In this document: positions 35,749-44,713 of the stretch, piece by piece
How positions within the stretch are numbered: position 1 is the stretch's first letter
Layout: each line of letters opens with the position of its first letter
Assembly: GCF_025685645.1 (NCBI RefSeq)
Contig: NZ_JAGSYF010000003.1
Span: 1-64,000 of the forward strand
Origin: Edaphobacter bradus
GTDB lineage: Bacteria > Acidobacteriota > Terriglobia > Terriglobales > Acidobacteriaceae
Length of the DNA stretch: 64,000 bases
Direction of reading: 5' to 3'
Translations under genes and position numbers: made by a program
The notes under the pieces: generated by a model
Seen by the model: only the letters and a program-made list of their open reading frames with translations
Told to the model about the DNA's origin: nothing
Database searches by the model: none

Positions 35749-37143
35749 TCACCTCGGCGCGTCCTGTGCGAGGCGGAGGCCTGAGAACTGCCAGCGCGTG
35801 GCGGGCGAGAAGAAGTTGCGGTAGGTGGCGCGGATGTGGGTGGCCGGGGTGACGCAGGAGCCTCCCCGGAGGACCATCTGCGAGGACATGAACTTGCCGT
35901 TGTACTCGCCGAGAGCTCCGGGGAGGGGTTTGTAGCCCGGATAGCCGGTGTAGGCGCTGGCAGTCCATTCCCACACGTCGCCGTAGATCTGCTGCAGGCC
36001 GGAGAGTGCGTGCGCGGGTGTGGGGTGGAGGGCACCGGTTTCAAGCATGTTGGCCTTCGTGGGCGGAGCGGTGGTGGCGGCGTGCTCCCACTCAAACTCG
36101 CTGGCGAGGCGGAAGCCGGCCCAGCGCGCGTAGGCGTCGGCTTCGAAGAAGCTGAGGTGGCAGACGGGCGTCTCGCTGAGGTCGTCGAGGGACTGGAAGC
36201 CGTGGAGGGTGAAGATGCTCCATCCGGAGTTCGTGGCCTCGTCGCGGCGCCAGTAGAGCGGGGCCTGCCAACTTTCAGAGCGGATGATGCTCCAGCCCTC
36301 GGCGAGCCAGAGTTCGGGGCGGTTGTAACCGTTCTGGTCGATGAAGGCGAGGTACTCGGCGCAGGTGACGAGGCGCGTGGCGAGACGGAAGGGCTCGAGG
36401 TAGACGCGATGGCGCGGGGTTTCGTTGTCGAAGGCGAAGGCGTCGATTGAATTGGGGCTGGGTGTGACGCCGATCTCTACGAGGCCAGCGGAGAAGTCGA
36501 CCCACTCGAGCGGCGGAGCGATGAGGGCTTCAGGCTTTGCGAAGGCGGGCCCGCGGTAGGCCGGATGGAGCGGATTGGTGAAGAAGGCGTGCTTGATGTC
36601 GGTGGCGATGAGCTCCTGGTGCTGCTGCTCGTGCTCGAGGCCGAGGACGATGCGGCGGGCAGCCTCGTCTCCGGCAGGATGCTGAAGGAGGCTCTCAATG
36701 GCGCCGTCGACGTGGGCGCGATAGGCGAAGATGGCCTCGAGCGGAGGGCGGGAGAACGAAGAACGGAGCTTCTTTTCGGGCATCTCGCCGAGGGAGTTGT
36801 AGTAGCTGTTGAAGAGCCAGCGGAAGTCGGGGTGAAACGGCCTGTATCCGGCGAGGAACTCAGAGAGGACGAAGGTCTCAAAGAACCAGCTCGTATGCGC
36901 GAGGTGCCATTTGACGGGGCTGGCCTCAGGACATGATTGCACCATGAGGTCTTCCGGCGAGAGGGGGCTCACAAGCTGCATGGTGGCCTGGCGAACAGCG
37001 CGGTAGCGGGTATAAAGCGCGGCTGCAGTGGTCGTCGAGGGAGTTGGAAGGGCCATGGCTTTGTCTCGTTTGGGTGAAGCAGGGTGAACGGAGATTGGAC
37101 GCTCGCGACGTTTTTTCGTATTGGATGCGCGAGGGTGGCTCAT
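35749..37143 (-). CDS. egtB: Ergothioneine biosynthesis sulfoxide synthase EgtB
   Basis: EgtB is the iron(II) enzyme that joins hercynine and a thiol (gamma-glutamylcysteine or cysteine) with O2. The 464 residues have an N-terminal DinB-like helical domain (SPVKWHLAHTSWFFETFVL, FNSYYNSLG, LEHEQQHQELI with the metal histidines). A C-terminal formylglycine-generating-enzyme-like domain follows (ETPRHRVYLEPFRLATRLVTCAEYLAFI ... YGDVWEWTASAYTGYPGY ... RGGSCVTP ... YRNFFSPATRWQFSGLRLA). The ATG at 37143 begins two bases after the VIT1-like stop; Met30 (37056) is an alternative and suits the family start. Confidence 0.94.
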   Translation of the reverse strand: MSHPRASNTKKRRERPISVHPASPKRDKAMALPTPSTTTAAALYTRYRAVRQATMQLVSPLSPEDLMVQSCPEASPVKWHLAHTSWFFETFVLSEFLAGYRPFHPDFRWLFNSYYNSLGEMPEKKLRSSFSRPPLEAIFAYRAHVDGAIESLLQHPAGDEAARRIVLGLEHEQQHQELIATDIKHAFFTNPLHPAYRGPAFAKPEALIAPPLEWVDFSAGLVEIGVTPSPNSIDAFAFDNETPRHRVYLEPFRLATRLVTCAEYLAFIDQNGYNRPELWLAEGWSIIRSESWQAPLYWRRDEATNSGWSIFTLHGFQSLDDLSETPVCHLSFFEADAYARWAGFRLASEFEWEHAATTAPPTKANMLETGALHPTPAHALSGLQQIYGDVWEWTASAYTGYPGYKPLPGALGEYNGKFMSSQMVLRGGSCVTPATHIRATYRNFFSPATRWQFSGLRLAQDAPR

Positions 37144-37145
37144 CG

Positions 37146-37901
37146 TTACAGAGAGTGTGAGTGGTTGTTGAGGAGACTGGCGAGCAGATAAGCGACGGTC
37201 GCGGCAGCTCCGCCGATGAGGACGGTCTGAAGGGCGCTGCGCAGCCCTCCGGTGCCGACAAGGCGCCCCTTGAGCGCGCCGAAGATGGCGAGCGCGAGCA
37301 GGGTGATGATGACGGAGAGTTTGAGGGCCATGAAGTTGCTCTGGACGAGCATGTAGGGGAGCAACGGAATGAGGCCTCCGGCGATGTAGGAGGCGGCGAT
37401 GGTGAGGGCGGAGCGATGGGCGCGGTTGCTCGCGGGCTCTTCGAGGCCGAGCTCGAAGCGCATCATGAAGTCGACCCAGGCGGTGGGATTCTGCTTGAGA
37501 GCCTCAAGGACAGGCGCAGCGTTGGCACGCGGGACGGAGTACTGCTCGAATATCTCGTAGATCTCTTGCTCTTCGTCGTGCGTGCGGTCGATGATCTCGC
37601 GCTCTTCGCGCTGTTTTTCAGAGACGTAGTGCTCGGCGTCGCCGCGTGCGGCGAGGTAGCCTCCGAGCCCCATGGCGATGGAGCCCGCTGCGATCTCGGC
37701 GAGTCCGGCGAGGACGACGATGCGGGAGGAGGCGACGGCTCCAGAGAGGCCTGCGGCGAGGGCAAAGGGGACGGTGAGGCCGTCGGAGAGGCCGATGACG
37801 ATGTCGCGAACGATCTCACTGGACTCGAAGTGGCCTTCTATGTGCGGGGTGTGACTGCCGTGTGTGCGGTGTTCGTGGTGCGTGTGGACGGCTTCGGTCA
37901 T
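37146..37901 (-). CDS. VIT1/CCC1-family transporter (iron/manganese)
   Basis: This is a membrane transporter of 251 residues related to vacuolar iron transporter VIT1/CCC1. The N-terminus is histidine-rich (HTHHEHRTHGSHTPHIEGH), which may bind metal. The family core is IVRDIVIGLSDGLTVPFALAAGLSGA (helix 1), then EIAAGSIAMGLGGYLAARGDAEHY, a cytoplasmic metal-binding helical part rich in Glu (REEREIIDRTHDEEQEIYEIFEQY), and three further helices. The frame is open upstream to 38393 without family resemblance. It lies two bases upstream of egtB, so egtB is probably co-transcribed with it. Confidence 0.88.
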   Translation of the reverse strand: MTEAVHTHHEHRTHGSHTPHIEGHFESSEIVRDIVIGLSDGLTVPFALAAGLSGAVASSRIVVLAGLAEIAAGSIAMGLGGYLAARGDAEHYVSEKQREEREIIDRTHDEEQEIYEIFEQYSVPRANAAPVLEALKQNPTAWVDFMMRFELGLEEPASNRAHRSALTIAASYIAGGLIPLLPYMLVQSNFMALKLSVIITLLALAIFGALKGRLVGTGGLRSALQTVLIGGAAATVAYLLASLLNNHSHSL

Positions 37902-37935
37902 GGCGGTAGTGTAATTCGGGGCTTGCGCGGATCGT

Positions 37936-37980
37936 CCGGCGAAAGTGAAGATTTTCTTCAGGGGAAGCGTCTTTCGCCGG
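37936..37980. promoter_or_regulatory. Nested hairpin in a divergent gap
   Basis: CCGGCGAAAG and CTTTCGCCGG form a perfect 10-bp outer stem. Inside it TGAAGA and TCTTCA form a second 6-bp stem. The element lies between the divergent VIT1-like and DUF5666 genes, so it could act in either transcript or as a protein site. No T-run follows. Confidence 0.4.
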
Positions 37981-38039
37981 GGGGCAACGTCTGTAAGGGC
38001 AAAGGTTTCAGGGCGCAACCGGACGCCCGGAAGGCGCGT

Positions 38040-38855
38040 ATGCGAGATCGAAGGGTTAGGCTGGGGACAGGTTTCCTTTGTGCGGCGATGGCGCTGGCCG
38101 GGCCGGTGGCGATGCATGCGCAGGAAGGACAGGACGTCGGCTTCGGAAGCGGTCAGGGACGCGGCGAGGGCAGAGGTCAATTTGCCGGCGGCCAGATGGT
38201 GCGAGGAACGGTGACGGCAACGGCGGCCGATCACCTGACAGTCAAGACGGACGCAGGCGATGTGTATCAAGTAACTATCTCCGCGAACACGCGGCTGAAC
38301 AAGGACAGGCAGCCCGTCAAGGTGACCGACATCAAGGTGGGCGATGGCGTGGGCGCGATGGGAGTCTTGGATGCTCCGACGAAGACAGTGCATGCGCTGT
38401 TTATCGGAGTGGTGGATGCCGAGCAGGTGAAGAAGATGCGCGAGAACCTGGGCAAGACGTACATCGCGGGCAAGGTGACGGCGATTGACGCCGACAACCT
38501 GAAGCTGACGATTGCGCGCTCCGATGGCGTGAGCCAGGTAATTGCGGTGGATGATGGAACGTCCTTCAAGCGCAGAGGACGCGCGATGGTGTCGATGATG
38601 AACGGCAGCGGGCCGGTGGAGGACGGAACGGCTGGAGCAGGTTCAGGTGCGGGTTCGTCGGGCGGCGAGAGCATTACCCTGGCCGACATCAAAGTGGGGG
38701 ACGTGGTCGCCGGGCCGGGCGCGGTGAAGAACGGCGTGTTCGTGCCGACGGAGCTGGGTGTCTCCGACCCGACGCAGCAGCGGCGACGCAGAGCGGCCGA
38801 AGGAGGCGGGCCTTCCGGAGCGGCGGCTCCGCAGACTCCTCCCGCGCCGCAGTAG
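38040..38855 (+). CDS. Exported DUF5666-domain protein
   Basis: The 271-residue product starts MRDRRVRLG and has a signal peptide ending AMHAQ. It contains two to three repeats of a small beta-barrel: VRGTVTATAADHLTVKTDAGDVYQVTIS ... IKVGDGVGAMG, AGKVTAIDADNLKLTIARSDGVSQVIAVD and ITLADIKVGDVVAGPGAVKNGVFVP. This pattern fits DUF5666. The tail is Ala/Pro-rich. The frame is open far upstream across the VIT1-like gene, but that part is its antisense shadow. It is the first gene of the DUF5666-receptor-VWA-TPR block. Confidence 0.82.
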   Translation: MRDRRVRLGTGFLCAAMALAGPVAMHAQEGQDVGFGSGQGRGEGRGQFAGGQMVRGTVTATAADHLTVKTDAGDVYQVTISANTRLNKDRQPVKVTDIKVGDGVGAMGVLDAPTKTVHALFIGVVDAEQVKKMRENLGKTYIAGKVTAIDADNLKLTIARSDGVSQVIAVDDGTSFKRRGRAMVSMMNGSGPVEDGTAGAGSGAGSSGGESITLADIKVGDVVAGPGAVKNGVFVPTELGVSDPTQQRRRRAAEGGGPSGAAAPQTPPAPQ

Positions 38856-38956
38856 AGCTGAGGGAATCATGATTTGCCTGAGGGCGATTCGGCAAGGCGG
38901 CTGACGGATCGGATCGGACCGGTGTCTTTGGATGCACAGACTGAGACGAGGGTGAC

Positions 38957-41900
38957 GTGAGGCGATTGATCGTATTGGTGGCTTTGGGAGCGGCGGCGAT
39001 GAGCGCGGTCGCGCAGGATGCGACTCCTGCCGCGGCTCCTCCCGTTGCGCCTGCGGCCGCAACTCCCGCGCCAGCGGCTTCGGCTCCGGCTCCCGCGGGA
39101 GCCGTGATGGATGGCGGGACGATTCGCGGGACGGTGAAGTCGGGAACGGCGCCTCTGCCCGGAGTGGCCGTGACGGCGACCAATACCCTGACGGGCAAGA
39201 AGTATGCGACGACGACGGACATCAGCGGCGGGTTCGCGATGTCGATTCCGCGCAAGGGGCGGTATGTCGTGAAGGCGGAGCTGGCGGCGTTCACTGCGAC
39301 GACGCAGGAGGTGTTGCTGAATGCTGCCGGCGAGAATGGCGGAAAGCCGGAGCAGGTGGCCGACTTCGCGATGCAACTGACTTCGCGTGTGGAACAGCAA
39401 GAAGAACAGCAGCAGCTGCAGCAGAGGGCCGCGGCGAGCGCGGTTGCAGGAGGGTTGGCGCGCGGGGTGCAGTCGCTGAGCCTCACCTCGGGCGGAGACA
39501 ATCTGGCGGATGCCAGCGCAGGTTCGGGCAATACGGGCACGCAGATGCCTTCGCTGGCCTCGCTGGGAGGATCGGATTCGGCTGCTACGGAATCGGTGAC
39601 GGTGAGCGGGCAGATGGGCCAGACGAACGGCCTGGCAAACTTCAACGAGGACGAGATCAGGCAGAGGATTCAGGATGCGATGGCGCAGGCACAGCGGCAG
39701 GGCGGCGCCATGGGCGATATGGCGAACGCTGTGGTCGGGATGCTCGGCGGAATGATGGTCGGCGGACCAGGCGGCTTTGGCGGACCCGGCGGCTTCGGCG
39801 GAGGGGGATTCGGTGGCGGGCGTGGTGGACGCGGCGGTGGTGGTGGTGGCGGCGGGTTTCGGAGTTTCAATCCGACGCAGCCGCACGGAAGCGTGTTCTA
39901 CCAGGGAGGCTATGGAGCGCTGAACGCCACGAACTACTCGCTGACGGGTGCTCCTGTGGTGAATCCTTCCAATAGCCAGAACCGGTTTGGGGTGAGCCTG
40001 ACGGGATCGCCCTACATTCCTGGCCGCACCAAGCCGAGCACGAAGCAGTTTGTGTTTTTGAATGTGACAGGACAGAGGAACATTACTCCGCAAAATTATT
40101 ACGGCACGGTGCCGACACTGGCGGAGCGCAGCGGAGACTTCTCCGGGCTGTCTCATACGATCTACGACCCGGCGACGGGGCAGCCGTTCAACTGCAGTGG
40201 AGCGGCCAACGTCATCTGCGCGAACCGTATCTCGCCGCAGTCGACTTCCCTGCTGGGCTATTATCCGGCTCCGAACATTGCCACGACCGGCGCGCAGGGA
40301 TACAACTACCAGACGATTACGACGGCGGGCTCGAACGCACTGACGGCGGCGGCGCGGTTTGTGCGGAACTTCGGGCAGAATGCGGGCACCTTCGGGCCAT
40401 GGGGCGGTGGCAGGCGGCAGGCGGCGAACGCTCCCAAAGTGCTGCGGCAGAACATCAACTTCAACGGAAGCTACAGCCACACGGCCTCGGACAACCGCAA
40501 CGTCTTTCTTCCGCTGGGGGGGTCGACCCAGACGGACGGATACGGTATCACGGCGGGATACACCATCGGGTACGGGCGGTTCACAAACAATGCTTCGCTG
40601 AACTGGAACCGGTCGCATGCAACGGCGACGAACTACTTCACGAACGGGCCGACGAATCCGACGGTGACTGCGGGAATCATCGTGGGCAATGACACGATCG
40701 TCGGAAACCCTTTCTATTACGGCGTGCCTTCACTCACGTTCTCAGGGTTCACCGGTATGAGCGAGGCGCGGCCGAGCGATGCAATCAACCAGACGATCTC
40801 GTTCTCGGACTCAGTGAGCTTTGGGTACAAGAAGCACAATATGCGCTTCGGCGTGGACATTCGCAGAGTCCACGCGGACAGCCTGGGCGGAACGAATGTG
40901 GGTGGCACGTTCACTTTCACCGGATATGCGACGCAGAATCCGAACGCAAGCAAGGGAACGCTGACGGGAGGCAACAGCTTCGCGGACTTTCTGCTGGGTA
41001 TGCCGCAGCAGGCGGCGGTGCAGGCAGGCCTCGCCAAGACATACTTGCGGGCGAATGTATGGGACTGGTACGCGCAGGATGACTGGCGCGTGCTCTCCAA
41101 CCTGACGCTGAACTACGGGCTGCGATACGAGTACTTCTCGCCCTATGTGCAGAAGTACGACCGGTTGGTCAATCTGGACCACAACGCAGATTTTACCGAG
41201 GTCGCTGCGGTGACTCCGGGGCAGCAGGGCCCGTACAGCGGCAGGTTTCCACGCTCGCTGGTGAATCCTGACCTGACGATGTTCTCACCGCGGCTCGCGT
41301 TTGCCTACCGGCCGAAGCCGAAGATCTTCAAAGAAACGGTGATACGCGGCGGCTACGGGATCAACTACAACACCGTACAGTATGCGAGCTTTGCCAAGCA
41401 GCTGGCGTTCCAGCCGCCGTTTGCTGTGACCCAGACGAACACAGCAAACGGCCAGGGGTGCGGGGCGCTGCAACTGGCGAACGCCTTCAATTGTTCGACG
41501 GCGACGGTGCTGAATAACTACGGCGTGAACCTGAACTACAGGCTCGGGCGGGTGCAGGTGTGGAACCTCGATATTCAGCGGACGCTGCCGATGGGCGTCG
41601 TGATGAACGTCGGGTATAACGGGGCCAAGGGCGGCGATTTGGACATTGTGCGGGCGCCGAACCGCACGTTCGCCGAGGTGCTGAACCCAACGGCTCAGCC
41701 ATTCAATTTTGAGGATTCGCTGGGCTTCTCGCGGTTCAACGCGCTGGTTGTCAATGTGCGGAAGCGCATGCAGAAGGGGATCGCGCTGCAAACGACGTAC
41801 ACGTATGGACACTCGATCGATGATGCATCGTCGATTGGCGGGACGACAGCGGTTCCGGCACAGAACGACAAGGACCTGGCCGCGGAAGAGGGCAACAGCT

Positions 41901-42448
41901 CCTTTGACGTGCGCCACAAGGTGACAGGGGCGTGGGTGGCGGAGCTTCCGTTCGGGCCGAACCGCGCGTTTCTTTCGAAGGGCGGGTTCTGGTCGAAGGC
42001 GCTCGATGGCTTCTCGCTCTCGGGCGGCTTCACCTTCGCGACGGGAACGTACTACACGCCGCACTACTTAGCGACTGCGGCGGAGACCGCCTCGGGAACG
42101 ACGAATACGCTGCGGCCGGATCGCGTCTTCTCGCAGCCGATTGGCGGATCGCAGAATGTCCTGAACTGGTTCAACAAGGCGGCGTTTACGACTCCGGCGA
42201 ACGGATATGGAACGGCGTCACGCGGCTCGATTGAGGGGCCGGGGACGGTTTCGGTGGACGCTTCGCTGGCGCGGACCGTGCCGCTGGGCGAGACTCGGTC
42301 GTTTGAGGCGCGGGTGACGGCGTCGAATGTCTTCAACACTGTGCAGTACTCAGGGATCGACACGACGCTGAACTCGGCGACGTTCGGACAGGTGACCTCG
42401 ACCGCGCCGATGCGGAAGCTCACGTTTGTTGCACGGTACCGGTTTTAG
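38957..42448 (+). CDS. TonB-dependent receptor, Oar-like, with carboxypeptidase-regulatory domain
   Basis: This is a predicted outer-membrane transporter or adhesin of 1163 residues. It has a signal peptide (ending SAVAQ) and an Ala/Pro linker. Residues about 55-125 form a carboxypeptidase-regulatory-like domain (GGTIRGTVKSGTAPLPGVAVTATNTLTGKKYATTTDISGGFAMSIP). A plug-like part follows, and the rest has the repeated amphipathic strands and aromatic C-terminus (FVARYRF) of a 22-strand barrel, with NYGLRYEYFSPY, RGGYGINYN, LDIQRTLPMGVVMNVGYNG and VTASNVFN. An unusual glycine tract (FGGPGGFGGGG-like) lies at about 270-300. GTG start, with GAGGGTGAC upstream. Confidence 0.9.
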   Translation: MRRLIVLVALGAAAMSAVAQDATPAAAPPVAPAAATPAPAASAPAPAGAVMDGGTIRGTVKSGTAPLPGVAVTATNTLTGKKYATTTDISGGFAMSIPRKGRYVVKAELAAFTATTQEVLLNAAGENGGKPEQVADFAMQLTSRVEQQEEQQQLQQRAAASAVAGGLARGVQSLSLTSGGDNLADASAGSGNTGTQMPSLASLGGSDSAATESVTVSGQMGQTNGLANFNEDEIRQRIQDAMAQAQRQGGAMGDMANAVVGMLGGMMVGGPGGFGGPGGFGGGGFGGGRGGRGGGGGGGGFRSFNPTQPHGSVFYQGGYGALNATNYSLTGAPVVNPSNSQNRFGVSLTGSPYIPGRTKPSTKQFVFLNVTGQRNITPQNYYGTVPTLAERSGDFSGLSHTIYDPATGQPFNCSGAANVICANRISPQSTSLLGYYPAPNIATTGAQGYNYQTITTAGSNALTAAARFVRNFGQNAGTFGPWGGGRRQAANAPKVLRQNINFNGSYSHTASDNRNVFLPLGGSTQTDGYGITAGYTIGYGRFTNNASLNWNRSHATATNYFTNGPTNPTVTAGIIVGNDTIVGNPFYYGVPSLTFSGFTGMSEARPSDAINQTISFSDSVSFGYKKHNMRFGVDIRRVHADSLGGTNVGGTFTFTGYATQNPNASKGTLTGGNSFADFLLGMPQQAAVQAGLAKTYLRANVWDWYAQDDWRVLSNLTLNYGLRYEYFSPYVQKYDRLVNLDHNADFTEVAAVTPGQQGPYSGRFPRSLVNPDLTMFSPRLAFAYRPKPKIFKETVIRGGYGINYNTVQYASFAKQLAFQPPFAVTQTNTANGQGCGALQLANAFNCSTATVLNNYGVNLNYRLGRVQVWNLDIQRTLPMGVVMNVGYNGAKGGDLDIVRAPNRTFAEVLNPTAQPFNFEDSLGFSRFNALVVNVRKRMQKGIALQTTYTYGHSIDDASSIGGTTAVPAQNDKDLAAEEGNSSFDVRHKVTGAWVAELPFGPNRAFLSKGGFWSKALDGFSLSGGFTFATGTYYTPHYLATAAETASGTTNTLRPDRVFSQPIGGSQNVLNWFNKAAFTTPANGYGTASRGSIEGPGTVSVDASLARTVPLGETRSFEARVTASNVFNTVQYSGIDTTLNSATFGQVTSTAPMRKLTFVARYRF

Positions 42449-42457
42449 CGAGGAGTT

Positions 42458-44626
42458 ATGCGGCGAATCACATCAGCGGTGCTGGCAGGAGTGATGGCAG
42501 GCGCGCCGGGCCTCGGTACAGGCTCGGCCATCGCGCAGCAGGCGGCGGGCGACGGCACATTCACCCTGAAGGTGCAGAGCGACATCGTGCTGACGAACGT
42601 CGTCGTGCGCGACAAGAAGACCGGCGAGGTGGTGAAGGGTCTGAAGGCAAGTGACTTCACTATCTTTGAGAACGGCAAGCCGCAGAGGATTGAAACCTTC
42701 GACTACCAGAACGTAGATGAGGCGGCAGTGCTGCAAGAGAAGTCGACCGTGTCAGGCAAGGCGACGATCGCGGACCTCGTCAACCGGAACTTCGCTACCG
42801 ACCCTACTCAGCTGAAGGACCACAGGCTGATCGTGATGTTCTTTGACCTGAGCAGCATGCAGCCGGAGGACACGGACAGAGCCGTCGAAGCAGCGCAGAA
42901 TTACATCAACAAGAAGATGCAGCCTGCCGACCTGGTCGCGCTGGTGAGCATGTCGACCGGGCTGACCATGGACCAGGACTTCACTTCAGACAAGACCACG
43001 CTGCTGAAGGGCGTAGGAAAGTACAACGGGAGCGAGGGCACGGGGTTTGTGAACGGAAGCGAGGGCGGCGACTCGAGTGGCACGTCGGATGACGCCTCGA
43101 GTTATACGGCCGATGACAGCGAGTACAACGCGCTGAATACAGACCGGGAGTTGTATGCAATTCGTGCGATTGCGAAGAGTCTGGAGCGGGTCGATCAGCG
43201 CAAGAGCCTGCTGTACTTTTCGGGCGGGCTGACGCGGCAAGGCATCGAGAACCAGGCGAGCCTGCGCGCGGCGACGAACGAAGCGGTGAAGGCGAACATG
43301 GCGATCTACAGTGTGGACTCGCGCGGACTGCAGGCGCTGAATCCGGTGGGCGATGCCTCGAAGGGAAGCCTGCGCGGGACGGCTGCGTATAGCGGGGCGG
43401 CGATGCAGAGCCAGCTTGACTCGAACTTCGGCTCACAGGAACTGCTGGCGACGCTTTCCAGCGACACCGGAGGAAAGGCATTCTTTGATTCGAACGACTT
43501 TGCTCCCGCATTCCAGCAGATCCAGCATGATACCGAGGCTTACTACATCGTCGGGTTCCGCTCGACGAACACGGCGCGGGATGGAAGTTTCCGGCGATTA
43601 ACGGTGAAGCTGAACCGCAACGACGTGAAGCTGGAGTACAGGCCGGGATACTATGCGGCAGCCGACTTCCAGCACCAGAAGAACGAAGACCGCGAACAGG
43701 TGCTCAACGACGAGCTGAGGAGCGACCTCCCAGCCACCGATGTGGCGGTCTACTTGCAGGCGCTTTACTTCAGGATCGAGGACAACCGCTTCTTTGTGCC
43801 GGTGTCGCTGATCGTGCCGGGCTCGCAGATTCCCTTCCTCAAGAATGGCGACCGTGACAAGGCAAACATCGACATCCTCGGTGAGGTGAAGAATGCGCAG
43901 GGCATCATCGTCGGCAACGTGCGCGATACGGTGAAGCTGGCGCTGGACCAGTCGCAACAAGTACAGCGAAAGAACATCCAGTACTCGACAGGCTTTACAC
44001 TGGCGCCGGGACGGTACCACGTGAAGTTTGTGGTGCGCGAAAACCAGACGGGGCGGCTGGGAAGCTTCGAGACCGACCTGCAGGTTCCGGATATGAAGAA
44101 GACTCCGCTGAAGCTGAGCTCGATTGTGCTGGCAAGCCAGCGAACTCCGAACACGACGAAGAAGACGGTAAATCCGCTGGTGCGCGATGGCGTGGAGTGG
44201 ATTCCGAATGTTGCGCATGTCTTCCGTCAGGACCAGCATCTCTACTTCCTGTATGAGGTTTACGATCCGGCACGGCAGAAGACAGATGCCGCGACGCCGG
44301 CTCCGTCGCCTGGGCTGACGCGGCGGCCGGGCGGCGCGGTGCGAGTGTTGACGAGCATTGAGTTCATGACCGGCGGCGTGAAAGTGTACGAGACTCCGTT
44401 GGTGGAGGCCGATGCAATCAATACTCCTGAGCGGGGGGCGGTGGCGTTCCAATTCGATGTGCCTCTGGCGCAACTGAAGCCGGGGACGTACGTTTGCCAG
44501 GTGAACGTGATCGACGACGCGGGCGGGAGCTTCAGCTTCCCCAGGCTCGCGTTGCGCGTGCAGGGGCCGGCAACTCAAGCCCCTGCAACAACTGCAACGG
44601 CCTTGGTGGAGGCACCTGCGCAGTGA
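42458..44626 (+). CDS. VWFA-related secreted protein, acidobacterial type
   Basis: The 722-residue product has a signal peptide (ending AIAQQ). A small beta-domain follows (FTLKVQSDIVLTNVVVRDKKTGEVVKGLKASDFTIFENGKPQRIETF), then a von Willebrand factor A-like domain with DLSSMQPEDTDRAVEAA as the MIDAS-type loop and SLLYFSGGLTRQGIENQASLRAATNEAVKANMAIYSVDSRGL. The C-terminal 300 residues are beta-rich with ARDGSFRRLTVKLNRNDVKLEYRPGYYA. This arrangement is the family I know from Acidobacteriota. It lies nine bases after the receptor gene and is surely co-transcribed. Confidence 0.9.
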   Translation: MRRITSAVLAGVMAGAPGLGTGSAIAQQAAGDGTFTLKVQSDIVLTNVVVRDKKTGEVVKGLKASDFTIFENGKPQRIETFDYQNVDEAAVLQEKSTVSGKATIADLVNRNFATDPTQLKDHRLIVMFFDLSSMQPEDTDRAVEAAQNYINKKMQPADLVALVSMSTGLTMDQDFTSDKTTLLKGVGKYNGSEGTGFVNGSEGGDSSGTSDDASSYTADDSEYNALNTDRELYAIRAIAKSLERVDQRKSLLYFSGGLTRQGIENQASLRAATNEAVKANMAIYSVDSRGLQALNPVGDASKGSLRGTAAYSGAAMQSQLDSNFGSQELLATLSSDTGGKAFFDSNDFAPAFQQIQHDTEAYYIVGFRSTNTARDGSFRRLTVKLNRNDVKLEYRPGYYAAADFQHQKNEDREQVLNDELRSDLPATDVAVYLQALYFRIEDNRFFVPVSLIVPGSQIPFLKNGDRDKANIDILGEVKNAQGIIVGNVRDTVKLALDQSQQVQRKNIQYSTGFTLAPGRYHVKFVVRENQTGRLGSFETDLQVPDMKKTPLKLSSIVLASQRTPNTTKKTVNPLVRDGVEWIPNVAHVFRQDQHLYFLYEVYDPARQKTDAATPAPSPGLTRRPGGAVRVLTSIEFMTGGVKVYETPLVEADAINTPERGAVAFQFDVPLAQLKPGTYVCQVNVIDDAGGSFSFPRLALRVQGPATQAPATTATALVEAPAQ

Positions 44627-44657
44627 CGAATCCCTGCTTTCGAGTGACGAGGGACTG

Positions 44658-44686
44658 TTGACAGTGGGGTGACGGAGGCGGATGAT
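44658..44686 (+). promoter_or_regulatory. Promoter candidate before the TPR gene
   Basis: TTGACA, 17 bases, GATGAT. The -35 is perfect and the -10 has 4 of 6 consensus bases. It lies 28 bases upstream of the TPR gene start and downstream of the VWA gene stop, so the TPR gene may have its own transcript in addition to read-through. Confidence 0.35.
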
Positions 44687-44713
44687 GATGGCGTACTTTG
44701 TCGGAGGTATGCC

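Noticed and set aside
37161..38039. An N-terminal extension of the DUF5666 gene across the VIT1-like gene
   Set aside because: The extension is antisense to a clear membrane protein gene, and a good signal peptide begins at 38040.
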